A stretch of DNA of 64,000 nucleotides, taken from positions 1,253,934-1,317,933 of the forward strand of contig OY725494.1 of the NCBI GenBank assembly GCA_963281255.1, read 5' to 3'. The notes beneath the pieces were generated by a model that saw only the letters and a program-made list of their open reading frames with translations, did not search any database and was not told where the DNA came from. Shown piece by piece: positions 22,607-34,214 of the stretch. Position 1 is the stretch's first letter. Every line of letters starts with the position of its first letter. This stretch comes from Aphrocallistes beatrix. Taxonomy: Eukaryota; Porifera; Hexactinellida; Sceptrulophora; Aphrocallistidae. A program made the position numbers and the translations under genes.

Positions 22607-24537
22607 GGATACCGCCCTCGAAAAATCTGTCCTGGCGTAAAAAAAAACTGCAAAATGTTTTATTACTAATTTCATTGTATTACTGATCGGTCTACCATCT
22701 GATAGCACTATTTGGACGGCACTTTTTTATATTTTTTGCGAAATAACCCCCTAAAGTTTAGCGTTAATAAAAATTGAAAAATTATTAGTGGATTTTAACT
22801 CATTTACTAATTAGTTTTTAACTTATTTGATATTTTTTTAATGATATGAACCTTAACATTGTATTAGCACCTTTGGAGATTATAAAACACAAAGATTTAA
22901 AAGAATGGGCTAATAAAATCCAAACAAAATAGCTCTATAAGGGAGTTCATTTATATAATCCTCGGGAAATCGCGAGTTTGATATCAGATATTTAGCAATC
23001 ACTGGGTCAGAAATAAAATTCTGATCGTTTCAAAAAAAAATTTGTTCGGATCCGACCATTTTTTCTTGAGATATCGCTTATTATAGGTAAAGTTCGGCCA
23101 TAATATCCCTCTAAGGTCCCGAAAGAGGCTGATGTCATATCTTAAAAACTATTGTAGATATATAATATATTATATCCTTAAATAAAAGGATATATGTGAA
23201 AATATATAGGTTCCTCGAACATTCCTTTGTCAAAAAATAAATAATTCTCGACTTATCATTGATTTAATTGTAATACAAATTCTATGGAGAACTTTGAATC
23301 TATTTGAAAATGGCGAATCTAATCATTAAATATGTGTCCAAATTTAGCTATTATGCTAAATAGTGAATACAATTGCCGTTAATAATATGTACAGAAATTT
23401 GGAGAACTTTTGATAATTATTTTGAAAGTTCTGGCCTTGGACCTCGCAGATTCGGTCAAAAACCCCCATTTAGGGTCCAAAAAGAGATATCTCTCTATCT
23501 TTGTAAATACAAGTCCAAATTCTTAGTTCTCACTTCCTAATATACTTTTTACGAGTGTACATATATGATTCTTTGATATTAATTGAACTATACCCTATGG
23601 AATGTTAAGTTTTAAATTTTTGTCACATGATGACGTAGCATTTTTCGAAAATCCTAACTTCGAAACTAAACGTCGTAGACTTTCGCTCTAACTTCCTAAT
23701 ATACTTTTTGGAAGCTTTTTATTCATTCTAAACTGATAGATTATACTTCGCAGTGCCAGGAATATGAAATATTATTTACAATTATCTCAAAATATTCGGA
23801 GTTAGGGGCCTCAAGGAAATTTGTGGATTTTCAGGGTACTTTTGCTATTTTTGGTAAATATTTGGCTTTAATATACCTAAATCAGCAGTATGGATGCGAA
23901 TAAATGTCTGTGGAAGCTTATGTGCATTAGTTTATGTGCATAGTGGAAGCTTATGTGCACACCTAAACTTAAAATCTCGATATCTCGGGACTTTAAAATT
24001 TCAAAATTGACCGTCTTTACAGAATTATTTCTCAAATTTGGTTTGAGATAGAAGTTTGAAAATTTCAAGAGTTGTTTCATATCATTAGGCGATGAACGTA
24101 GGACCACCATTTTTTGGATATATTCTAACTCAGTGATTTTATTCATGATTTCCCCAAAAAAACAGACATTTTTCGCCCTTTTTTTTCGGACACCGATAAA
24201 ATTTACAATATTTGTCATTTTAACTTTCTTCTGGTCCTATGAAGTTGCAAATATGGTAGACTATCTATGATTCGATTTTGGAAGCGTTTGATTCCTTGGT
24301 ATGTCCTAAACAATTCATTGAGTGCCTAAATTTCTACCATTAAGATGTGCTAGCGGAAAATTAAAAATACAGACTTTGAGACACTGTATCTCAAAATCTA
24401 GAAATGAGAATTAAAAACGGTTTGGAATATGCCAGTATTTCTTGATGGAGATACCTCCCCACGCTTAACATCTCTTATAGCTCTACTTTCATCGTATGCT
24501 GTAATGCAAATCATATGTTTTTTCGAGGGCGGTATCC
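22607..24537. mobile_element. TTAA-flanked 1.9-kb element, copy 1 (TIR GGATACCGCCCTCG)
   Basis: The ends GGATACCGCCCTCGAAAAA and TTTTTTCGAGGGCGGTATCC are inverted and flanked by TTAA at 22603-22606 and 24538-24541. TTAA duplication is the piggyBac hallmark, but no transposase frame is present. It lies inside the bipartite element at its internal TTAA. Close copies are at 30318-32410 (inverted) and 56943-58845. Confidence 0.75.
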
Positions 24538-25140
24538 TTAAGTACTAGTTTAAGTTGTTGATTTAGCATGTTTAGATGTTATTTAATACTAGGACACAGT
24601 AAAAACTATTGGAAATCAAGCCTTTCCAAAGAAAATTGCTTTGTAGCCTGTTTTTAGCACTCAAAAAAATCAATTTTACAACGTAGGAATCTCTAGTTAC
24701 ACAAGTCGTAGAGTAAAAAACTCGATGGTTTTGGAAAGATCTTGTCACGTAGAACAAAATGATAGAGACAGATTTTCGATATTCTACTTTAGAAAAAAAG
24801 TCAAAATATTTTTCCTTTCGAAAATCTGCCTCTAAATATCGCATCAACGAAATTTGAAAGAAAAAATTATTTTGGTTAAAATTCAAAATTCTATTCCTAT
24901 TATTTTCTTTATTCGACGATTTCGTGCAAGAATAATTGAGCAAAAGAGACATAAGCCATTGAAGTTTACTTGAATGTCCTCTATAAATTAGGTGATTTGG
25001 GGAAAAAAAATTTTTTCTTGCTTCTTGAGCTCCCGAAAAGTGTATTTTTGCAGATAACTCATCGAGAACAGTTTCCACAAAAAATTTCAGGAGAAAATAA
25101 TGAAAACTTTTTGAGTTAGTTCTGGAAGGAAACACCAACC

Positions 25141-25693
25141 TTAACTTCAAAATAATGTATACCATATTTTCTCCATCAAAAGTGGGAAAAATGGTCATTT
25201 CTGACTGGCCACCCAAAAATAACCACATTTGATAGTGTCCACCGGAATTCGAGATCAATAACTTCTTCGAACCATGTCAGATCATCATTTTAATACTAAA
25301 TTCGTGCTCAGTAGTAAATTTCCAGCAATTTGATATATATAGCCAGAAATTTTTTCACATTCCTGGCCGTTGTTAGGAACCCGCAGCCAAATAATTTCTC
25401 CAAATATGTCCAATATATATATCAAATTGCTGGAAATTTAGTGCTGAGCACGAATTTAGGATCAAAATGATGATCTGACATGGTTCGAAGAAGTTATGGA
25501 TATGAGACAAAATGTGTCCTTTTTACGCGACACCAGGTGGTACAAGTGGCTCTAAGTGGCGAAATATTAGCATTGAAATTCTAAAAATCAAAATTATTGT
25601 TTAGAACCCCTTTAGTTATCCTAAAATGGTCAAAAAGGACTTTTGGCAAATTTTTGATAAAAAACAAATGTCCATAGGAAAGGCCAACCTTAA
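25141..25693 (-). mobile_element. Module 2 of the bipartite TTAA element (solo, inverted)
   Basis: It runs from TTAACTTCAAAATAATG to GGAAAGGCCAACCTTAA. One hairpin arm near 25340 is shortened, so the palindrome is asymmetric in this copy. Confidence 0.6.
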
Positions 25694-26586
25694 TGTTTCA
25701 GCTTCTAATTTGTTTAAATGGAATATTAGAAAGACAAGATATTCGAGAAAACGGATGAAAAACCAAAAAATATTTTCTGGTTGAAAAAATGTTAAGAACA
25801 ATGTAAATGAGCTATTAGGATAAATAAAAGCATTCATGGGAATTTATACTGATGAATTAGATATAATTCAAACAAAATAGCAAAAGTATACTGATAATCC
25901 ACAAATTTCCTTGAGGCCCCTAACTCCCGAATAATTTGAACCAAATGGGAAAAATAATTCGTAGTCCTAGTACTACAAAGTATAACCATCGATTTAGAAT
26001 GAATAAAGAGCTTCTAAAAAGTATTAGGAATTTAGAGCGAGAGTCAACAACTCTTAGTTTCCAAGTTAGGATTTTCGAAAAATGCTACGTCATCACATGA
26101 TAAAAATCTTAAACTTAGCATTCCATAGGACGTAGTACAATTATTGTCAAAGAATCATATATAGTATAGTGTTTTAAAAAGTATATTAGGATTTGAGAGC
26201 TAAGATTTGTGCATATATTTCCAGAGATAGGGAGGTATCTGTTTTTGGACCATAAATAGGGGTGTTTTGACCGAATCTGGCAGGTAAAAGGCCAGAACTT
26301 CCAAAATAATTATGAAAAGTGCTCCAATTTTCTGTACACATTATTTGCGACAATTGCATTGATTGTTTAGCTTAATAGCTACTTTGGATACATATTCTAT
26401 TATTATATTCGCCATTTTCTACTATTTTCAAAGTTCTCCATAGAATTTGTATTACAATAAAATCAATGATAAGTCGAGAAATATTTATTTTTTAACAAGA
26501 GATGTTTGAGGAACCTATGTATTATCATATAGTACAGTCGACTCCACTTGATAGGGTCACATCGGTCAGGGGATATTTTGACCCGA

Positions 26587-27799
26587 TTAAGGTTGGCCTT
26601 TCCTATACGTAATAGCTAACTTTTGACTTATAAACCGATTCATTTAATTTTTTAATTGAAGATTTTAATCGCTTAGTTATCTGCAAAACTGCATTAATAA
26701 TTGAAATATTGCCACAGATAAAAATTTTTTAAAAAAGATTTGGTCATTTTACAAGAAAGAAATCGGACACAATATGCTTACAATCCTTTAGAAACTTTTC
26801 AAATTGATTCATAAATCGATGATCTAACTAATGAACAGACAGATTTTTGAAATTTTGAAAATTGTTAAAAATTCACGCCAAAACACTCGAGGAATTTTAT
26901 TTTTAGTAATTTTGACGCTATTTTTTTCATAATTCTCTTTTTATTCTTAATATCAAAAAACTGTCTGTTCATTATGTTCTACTCTTCGAGATCTATAAAA
27001 AACCGTTGAGTTTGCGCCCCTATGATGAATTTACAAAAAGTTATCACCATTATAATTGCTGAAAAAAGTCTCAGAAAATAGGATTTAAAAAATATTTATT
27101 TAAGTCCCTCAATTTCCATTAGTTTTAACTGCTTTGGGATATTAAATAACATGCAAATATCCTTATTCGACAACTTATAGCAGTACTTAACTTCAAAATA
27201 TGGTACATCAAAATTTTTCACAATCCAAAGTGTGAAAAACTGGTTATTGATGACTGGCCACCCAAAAATAACCACATTCGATAGTATCCGCCGGAATCCA
27301 AGATCAATAGCTTCTTTGAACCATGTCAGATCATCATTTGAATGCTGGAATCGTGTCCAGCATTGAATTTCCAGCAATTTGATAGATATATTGACCATAT
27401 TTGGAGAATTTTTTGGATGTCCGTGCATAGCAACGGCCAGGAATTTTTTCACATTCCTGGCCGTTGCTAGGAACCCGCAGCCAAAGAATTTCTCCAAATG
27501 TGTCCAATATATATATCAAATTGCTGGAAATTTAGCGCTGAGGATGAATTCAGCATTAAAATGATGATCTGACATGGTTCAAAGAATTTATAGATATGAG
27601 ACTTTTCGGTTCAAAATTGTGTCCTTTTTTGGGCGACACCAGGTGGTACAAGTGGCTCTAAGTGTAGAAATATTAGCATTGAAAATATCAAAATCGAAAT
27701 TAATGTTTAGAACCCCTTTAGGGATCTAAAAATGATTAAAAAGTTCTTTTGGCAATTTTTGACAAAAACAAAAATGCCCATAGGAAAGGCCAACCTTAA
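26587..27799. mobile_element. Uninterrupted bipartite TTAA element (1.2 kb)
   Basis: TTAAGGTTGGCCTTTCC opens and GGAAAGGCCAACCTTAA closes it. The internal TTAA at about 27188 separates module 1 from module 2. The hairpin in module 2 has a perfect 17-bp stem, 27428-27444 with 27453-27469, around an 8-base loop. No open frame is credible as coding. Confidence 0.7.
27374..27545. repeat. Long hairpin (cruciform-capable palindrome)
   Basis: Outer arms pair AGCAATTTGATA with TATCAAATTGCT, middle arms pair TTTGGAGAA with TTCTCCAAA, and the tip is a 17-bp perfect stem (TAGCAACGGCCAGGAAT). The same palindrome occurs near 18830-19010, 22250-22430, 49370-49540 and 59215-59370, with one damaged copy near 25330-25440. 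Confidence 0.7.
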
Positions 27800-28052
27800 G
27801 CGGAGAACTCTATTAACCGAAAATATTTTTGTATTAGCCTCAATGTGTGAGAGCTATTCCGGTCCTGCCAAAAGTGGCCCGATTAAGCGGCTGACCCATT
27901 TAAACAGTGACCCTATTAAGCGGAGTCGACTGTATATCCTTTCATTTAAGATTATAATATATTATGTATCTTCAATAGTTTTTAAGATATTATATCGGCC
28001 TCTTTCTGGACCATAGAGAGCTATGACCCCCGAACTTTACCTATAATAAGCA

Positions 28053-28216
28053 CAGGGGCGGTCACAGGAATTTTCCAAATCGGTGCGAGGTGGGGCAAAT
28101 GAGAAAAAATCCGGGGCCTTCCTATGATTTTGGCCTAGATGGTCGAATGAAATCCGGGGCCGCACAATCAAACTAGGGGCAAATGCCAAGGATGCCCCCC
28201 CCTGGGACCGCCCCTG
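28053..28216. mobile_element. hAT MITE with perfect 8-bp duplication
   Basis: It runs from CAGGGGCGGTCACAGG to CCTGGGACCGCCCCTG. AATAAGCA occurs at 28045-28052 and 28217-28224. It is non-coding, 164 bp. Confidence 0.8.
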
Positions 28217-28650
28217 AATAAGCAATAACTAACGAACAAATGGTCGGATCTGAACAATCTTTTTTTTTAAATAATCAGAATTTTATTTAGGTACAATTGT
28301 CGCTAAATCTCTGATATCACACTGGCCATGTCCCGAGCATTTTTGAAATGAACTCCCTTATAAAGATATTTTGATTAGATTTTATACTCCTTTTTCCTAA
28401 ATCTTGAGGTCCATTTCATTAATAAAATATCAAATAAGCAGGAAGCTAATTGATGAATGCGCCGAAAAACCACCGATAATTTTTGAATTTTTTAGTAACG
28501 TTAAACTTCAGGGGGTTAACTTTAAAAATCAAGATAAATACCGTCCAAATAGTAAGATTAGATAGTAGACCACTCAGTGATACAATGGAATTAATAATAA
28601 AAAAGATTTGCCATTTTTTTACGTCAGGCAATATTTTTGAGGGCACTAGC

Positions 28651-29256
28651 GTTAAGCTAATGGTCCTATATTCCTCTTAGATTCTCTCATGCTCCTTTGT
28701 ATGATGACCTACGTGAGAAATGGCTTTCATTTTTGAACCGACTGAATTATATTATTATTGAATTCTCGAATTTGTGCTAATTAACACTTTGAAGCTAAGT
28801 ACATCAAATCGAATGAAATTCCAACGTGTTTTGTTGGTTGGTTTTTTTAAATCCAATTCCAACCATCCATCCGTTGTCAATACCCTAAACCAGGCAGTTG
28901 TTCCCGCCTAATCCGCAAGCCATCGAAGGTACGTATTTTCCAACTAGACGAGATTGTTCCATATCTGGAGTATACAATGCAGGATTTTGAGATGTCATCA
29001 ATTATCTCAGAAAGATTCCCTAATATCGAGACTTGAGGATATACATGGCATTGGTCTCAGGTACTGCTTACCATCTAGTTATCAATGCTGGAAACGCACG
29101 CGAAAAGGAATGTATTTCTTGACACGACCTTTCTTGCCAGACTTAGTTTTGAGGGTTCTCCTTTTCCTCTACCTGATTATATCGATAGGGCTGCAGGATC
29201 TAAGCTGACTCATTTGTATCTACGTACTTGATAACCTTCCTAACAATTGCAAAAAC
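28651..29256. other. Unassigned stretch with weak open frames
   Basis: A frame around 29080-29215 reads SFEGSPFPLPDYIDRAAGSK before a stop and might be an old exon or part of the P-element that follows. I do not recognise it. Confidence 0.2.
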
Positions 29257-29336
29257 ATGGCCTCCAAATTCGACATTCTGGTTATAAAGGAATTACTGAA
29301 CATTTGTTACATCAATCCTCGTGCGGGACCTAAGTA

Positions 29337-29969
29337 CAGTAGACCCTCGATTATCCGACACCTCGATTATCCGAACAGTGTGTTCGAGTACCACTCATTT
29401 TATCAAATACTTTTTCAATCGAATTTGTGAAAATAATGTGTCCGGATAACTGAAATAATGTGTTCGGATAACTGAAATGATGTGTTCGGATAACTGAAAT
29501 ATGTGTTCAGATAACTGAAATAATGTGTTCAGATAACTGAAATAATGTGTTCGGATAACTGAAATGATGTGTTCGGATAACTGAAATAATGTGTTCAGAT
29601 AACTGAAATAATGTGTTCAGATAACTGAAATGATGTGTTCGGATAACTGAAATAATGTGTTCAGATAACTGAAATAATGTGTTCGGATAACTGAAATGAT
29701 GTGTTCGGATAACTGAAATGATGTGTTCGGATAACTGAAATATGTGTTCGGATAACTGAAATGATGTGCGTAGCATTGTCAATTTGTTTGGCTATACATG
29801 CGTGTAAGTACTATTTAAATCATAATACGTTCTTTAATAACATCTAAGTTGGTACATGTGCATTTAAGAGCGTAAAATACGTATTTCGCTTATCCGAACG
29901 ATTTCACTTATCCGAACACCAATCTTTGAGCTAACAAACGGAGGTGTTTGGATAACCGAGGGTGTACTG
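29337..29969. mobile_element. pogo/Tigger-like element with 15-unit minisatellite (copy 1)
   Basis: The ends CAGTAGACCCTCGATTATCC and GGATAACCGAGGGTGTACTG are inverted and flanked by TA. The interior is a 22-bp tandem array at about 29432-29767 (core ATGTGTTCGGATAACTGAA), roughly 15 units with some 21-bp units. It was inserted in the P-element frame without losing target bases. Confidence 0.8.
29432..29767. repeat. 22-bp minisatellite, ~15 units
   Basis: Units differ mainly by TCAGATAACT versus TCGGATAACT and AATG/GATG at the junction. The core TTATCCGAACA is also present in the element's terminal repeat. Confidence 0.85.
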
Positions 29970-30317
29970 TATACACTAGCCATTCTCAAATTTTCCATTC
30001 TGCTTCGATACACTTCACATCTTGCTTATCAACTGTTGGAGTACTACCTTCCCTTACCCAGTGAATCTATATTTCTATCGTTGAAGTCGCCCTCGTTCGA
30101 TAGTTGTAAAGCACTCTCTGAACTTCGGGGCAACGAATTAATCGGGAATGATACTGTCTTACTCTTCAGATGAAATGTACTTAACAGTATCAAGTGCATT
30201 TGATAGTTAATTTAATTGGTTGTGATCAAGATATTGGGTTACGTATTTAAGAATATCCTGTGTTTATGGTTATTTCGCTAACCAAATCAATATCATTCGT
30301 AGTATCAGTTATCTTAA

Positions 30318-32410
30318 GGATACCGCACTCAAAAAAACATGATTTGGCTTACAACATACGATAAAGTAGAGCTATAAGAGATGTTAAGCGTGGGGAGGTA
30401 TCTGCATTAAGAAATACTGGCACATTCCAAACCGTTTTTGATTCTCATTTCTAGTTTTGAGATAGAGTGTCTCAAAGTCTGTTTTTTTCGTTTTCCGCTA
30501 ATACATCTTAATGGTAGAAATTCGGGCACTCAAAGAATTGTTTAGGACATACCAAGGAATCAAATACTTCCAAAATCAAATCATAGATAGTGTACCATAT
30601 TTGCAACCTCATAGGACCAGAAGAAAGTTAAAATAAAAAAAATTGTAATTTTTATCGGTGTCCGAAAAAAAGGGCAAAAAAAGGGCGAAAAATGTCTGTG
30701 TTTTTTGGGAAATCAGGAATAAAATCACCAAGTTAGAAGATATCGAAAATAAAGTGGTTCTACGTTCATCGCCTAATGATATGGAACAACTCTTGAAATT
30801 TTCAAACCTCTATCTCAAACCAATTTTACATAAAATTCTGTAAAGACGGTCAATTTTGAAATTTCAAAGTCCCGAGATATAGAGAAGTTTAGATGTTAAG
30901 AAGAATGTTGAATGAGTTATTAATAATGAACAAAAACATTCACAGACATTTATTCTCATTTATATTGCATATTTAGGTAAATTTGAACCAAATATTTACA
31001 AATAATAGCAAGAGTACCCTAAAATCCACAAATTTCCTAGAAGCCCCTAACCCCGAATGTTTTGTGATAATTGTGAATAATAATTCATATTCCTAGCGCT
31101 ACGAAGTATAATCTATCAGTTTAGAATGGTTAGAGAGCTTCCGAAAAGTATATTAGGTTAGAGCGAAAGTCTACGACTTTTAGTTTCCAAGTTAGGATAT
31201 TCGAAAAATGCTACGTCATCATATGACAAAAATCTAAAACTTGACATTCCATAGGGTGTAGTGCAGCGGTTTTCAACCTTTTTGGGCTGTGGACCCCTAT
31301 AAAAAATTTCCTATATTCTATGGACCCCATCCTATTAACCGTAAAACAAAATATTGAATCCTGTGGACCTCCTGATATCTTCTGTGGACCACTAAGGGGT
31401 CCACGGAACCCAGGTTGGGAACCACTGGTGTAGTGCAATTATTGTCAATGAATCATATATGTACACTCATAAAAAGTATATTAGGAAGTTAGAACTAAGA
31501 ATTTGGACTTATATTTACAGAGATAGAGAGATATATATCTTTTTGGAAACTAAATGGGGGTTTTTGACCGAATCTGCGAGGTCCAAGGCCAGAACTTTCA
31601 AAATAATTATCAAAAGTTCTCCAATTTTTCTATACACATTATTAACGACAATTGTATTCATTATTTAGCATAATAGCCACATTTAGACACATATTTAATG
31701 ATTAGATTCGCCATTTTCTAATATATTCAAAGTTCTCCATAGAATTTGTATTACAATTAAATCAATGATAAGTCGAGAATTATTTATTTTTTGACAAAGG
31801 AATGTTCGAGGAACCTATATATTTTCGCATATATCCTTTTAGTTAAGAATATAATAGATTATAGATCTTCAATAGTTTTTAAGATATGACATCGCCATCT
31901 TTCGGGACCATAGAGAGATATTATGCCCGAACTTTACCTATAATAAGCGTTATCTCAACAACAAATGATCGGATCCGAACAAATCTTTTTTCTGAAACGA
32001 TCAGAATTTTATTTCTGACCCAGTGATCGCTAAATATCTGAGATCAAACTTGCGATTTCCCGAGCATTATATGAATGAACTCCCTTTTAGATCTATTTTG
32101 TTTGGATTTTATTTGCCCATTATTTTAAATCTTTGTGTTATATAATCTCCAAAGGTACCAAAACAATGTTAAGGTCCATATTATTAACAAAATATCAAAT
32201 AAGTTAAAAACTAATTGGTAAATGAGTAAAAAACCTCCAATAATTTTTCAATTTTTATTATCGCTAAACTTTAAGGAGTTAACTCACAAAAATCAAAATA
32301 AATACCGTCCAAATAGTGCAATCAGATGGTAGACCGATCATTAATACAATGAAATTAGCAATAAAAAATGTTTTTTTAATGCCAGGCAAGGTTTTTCGAG
32401 GGCGGTATCC
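30318..32410. mobile_element. TTAA-flanked 2.1-kb element, copy 2 (inverted)
   Basis: GGATACCGCACTC opens and GAGGGCGGTATCC closes it, with TTAA at 30314-30317 and 32411-32414. It is inserted in the P-element remnant. A hAT MITE lies inside at 31264-31427. Confidence 0.75.
31264..31427. mobile_element. hAT MITE with perfect 8-bp duplication
   Basis: The ends are CAGCGGTTTTCAACC and GGTTGGGAACCACTG. GTGTAGTG is repeated at 31256-31263 and 31428-31435. The interior has GTGGACC repeats. 164 bp. Confidence 0.85.
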
Positions 32411-32740
32411 TTAAGCATTTCAGAGGATCTAGTCCATTCGAAATTAGACTAATGTATATCTCAAACAGATTTTAACCTTTTTACGATAGAGGTGACGATC
32501 ATGCCACAAACGCGTCAATGCTTTCAAACAAAGACACTTACATGGAATCTGCAATAATACTCATGTTATCCGCAATCCATATTGCTCTGAAAAGACTATT
32601 TTCCTTCAATTTGATACTGTGCATTTGTTAAAGAATATCGGCTAAAATCTACTAGCCATAAAATGCTTTGAAATCCCAGAATTTAATTTTTCATCTCTCA
32701 ATATAAACCTCAATTTCTGCTGGTTTACTAAGTACATGGT

Positions 32741-33699
32741 AGACTTCTACAAAATTTGGCTTATCAAAGCAAACTTTCTCTGCGTACGGCAAACAAATAA
32801 TGCTATTTCCGATCTATCCTCTGATTTACTCTCTGAAGGATTCAATTCGTTTTGACAGGGAGAATGGCGATTCCTTAGTAAGAAGATTTTCGCAATACCG
32901 TCAAATTATTAATGTGCCGCACGGTTGAGAGCCACTCCCGAACTTTGCTCCAGACTTAAATATAACTACTTTTTCAAGTCATACCTGCTTATGTTATATT
33001 CTATAGTCATTTTGTCGTAAAGATCCAATAGGCAATGTAGGTATAATGTGCTATTAAAATTGCACAAATGATTTTATCATTAGCTCCTAGAGCTACTGAT
33101 GGTAAACTAGGCTTTGTATTATTATGATAGCCTTATTTTAATCGATTATGGGTCGCTAAGAACCGAAAATGCCCTTGAGGAGATTTCAGTTATAATTAAT
33201 TGTGCTCCAATAAAGAATTCTGATAATAAAATTTGGATACAACAATGAAATTACGTTCGACAAATCGACAAAGGCACAACTAATACCGATTTGAGGCACA
33301 CTAGTAATGTGCCGCACGGTTGAGAACCACTCACATATATGTTTTGAAGAGAAATATTCATCAAAATTTAACTACATTAAAGGATACGTTGAACTTGGTT
33401 ATTATACAGCCCTGCAGAGATACGCTCCTAGTCTCAAACTCGAAAATCTTCATGCGCCTAAATCGACAAAAAAATTAGGATATCGGGTTTCATTTGTGGT
33501 TAAACTAATTTAAACCAACCACATTACTATATACATTAACATACTACTTATTTGTATTGTTTTAAAACCAACCACATTAATTATATATTTTTTTACTACA
33601 TTGTTGTTAAGTTCTAGAAATCACTGTCGTTTCATATACACAAATCAAACTTAACCTGAAACACTCCTGAATCCTCATACTATCAAATTATTATTACTA
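32741..33699. other. Decayed sequence with direct hAT-like ends
   Basis: The string GTGCCGCACGGTTGAGA(A/G)CC occurs in the same orientation near 32912 and 33306. It looks like one end of a hAT MITE without its partner. The open frame at 33307-33513 starts in this repeat and has no recognised motif. It may include the distal part of the P-element. Confidence 0.3.
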
Positions 33700-34136
33700 C
33701 AAGCGACTTCGCTTGCTTGCGCTGCGCTGCTGGCAGACACAGTGTCTGTCGGGGCTCCCTTTGGGCATCTGAGCTCACATTGGTTAATTATGGGGGAGGT
33801 AATATCTCTAAATATGTTTGTCTTATGAATAAAATCGATATCACTCCAAAAATCATCAAATTTGTCAATTATTAATTTTTAAAAATACTTAATGATGACG
33901 TCATAACAGAATGTTGAGTCATCATTTTTTGATGATAGTTGTATCATATGTGAGACATTGTTATTGTCGAAAAACTGTAATTTCTAATTCTAAAAAAGGT
34001 GATGATAACGTCATAACTCCATGATGAGTCGACATTTTCGTCTGAGGTCAGTACTTGGTGGAGCCATAGCCAAAAGACTCCGACATGCCAAAAATCAGCT
34101 TTCTGCGCCTGGCAGTTTCTTCAATCAATTCGTTAC

Positions 34137-34175
<39 letters not shown>

Positions 34176-34214
34176 TATATATAAATAAATAACAATCGAG
34201 GTTAATAGCAAGGA
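33700..34214 (-). mobile_element. Helitron-like repeat family A, copy A8
   Basis: CAAGCGACTTCGCTTGC (A before) to AATAGCAAGGA (T after). The 3' hairpin is degraded (GCTGGCAGACAC) and a 34-base TA tract is present. It stops just before a THAP-domain coding trace. Confidence 0.7.

Larger units (their letters stand above)
20103..25144. mobile_element. Complete bipartite TTAA element with two nested insertions
   Basis: The outer inverted ends are TTAAGGTTGGTGTTTCC (20103) and GGAAACACCAACCTTAA (25144). Removing the Harbinger-like element (20263-22143) and the TTAA 2-kb element (22607-24537) leaves about 1.2 kb, the size of the uninterrupted relatives at 26587-27799 and 58944-60124. Long open frames across 24572-25258 follow repeat sequence and are not considered genes. 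Confidence 0.7.
26535..27932. mobile_element. TA-flanked pogo/Tigger-like MITE carrying a bipartite element
   Basis: The ends CAGTCGACTCCACTTGATAG and TTAAGCGGAGTCGACTG are inverted and flanked by TA. The interior has repeated CGATTAAGCGG motifs. The bipartite TTAA element (26587-27799) was inserted at a TTAA in one of these motifs; removing it restores CCCGATTAAGCGGAG. Confidence 0.65.
25790..28650. mobile_element. Diverged TTAA 2-kb element interrupted by two insertions
   Basis: The segments 25790-26530, 27935-28052 and 28217-28650 align in order with the copy at 30318-32410 (for instance AAATTTCCTTGAGGCCCCTAA, TTTTTAAGATATTATATC and AGTAGACCACTCAGTGATAC). It is much more decayed than the other copies. 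It was later hit by the elements at 26535-27932 and 28053-28216. Confidence 0.55.
29257..32740 (+). pseudogene. P-element (THAP9-like) transposase, split by two transposons
   Basis: 29257-29336 reads KFDILVIKELLN...NPRAGPK. After the inserted element (29337-29969) the same frame resumes: YTLAILKFSILLRYTSHLAY, EYYLPLPSESIFLSLK, GNELIGNDTVLLF. 30183-30313 has EMYL then LIGCDQDIG and FMVISLTKSISF. After the TTAA element (30318-32410) it continues with DDHATNASML and, near 32600, FLQFDTVHLLKNIG and FEIPEFNF. These are the conserved blocks of P-element/THAP9-like transposases (RNase-H core plus insertion domain). Stops and frameshifts occur even when the insertions are ignored. The N-terminal THAP domain is not seen upstream; a separate THAP fragment lies downstream at 34215-34925. 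Confidence 0.65.

Noticed and set aside
23877-24218. 113-codon frame conserved in TTAA-element copies (also at 30658 and 58440)
   Set aside because: Similarity follows the DNA repeat; frames are interrupted differently in the copies, with no codon-level conservation that I can see.
24572-25258. 228-codon open frame on the minus strand
   Set aside because: It follows the repeated bipartite element rather than any protein family, is rich in Phe/Asn/Ser from AT-rich DNA, and has no recognisable motif.
29507-29782. Repetitive 91-residue open frame
   Set aside because: It is a translation of the 22-bp minisatellite and is open only because units lack stops in that frame.
33307-33513. 68-codon plus-strand frame
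   Set aside because: It starts inside a repeated hAT-like end and shows no domain.
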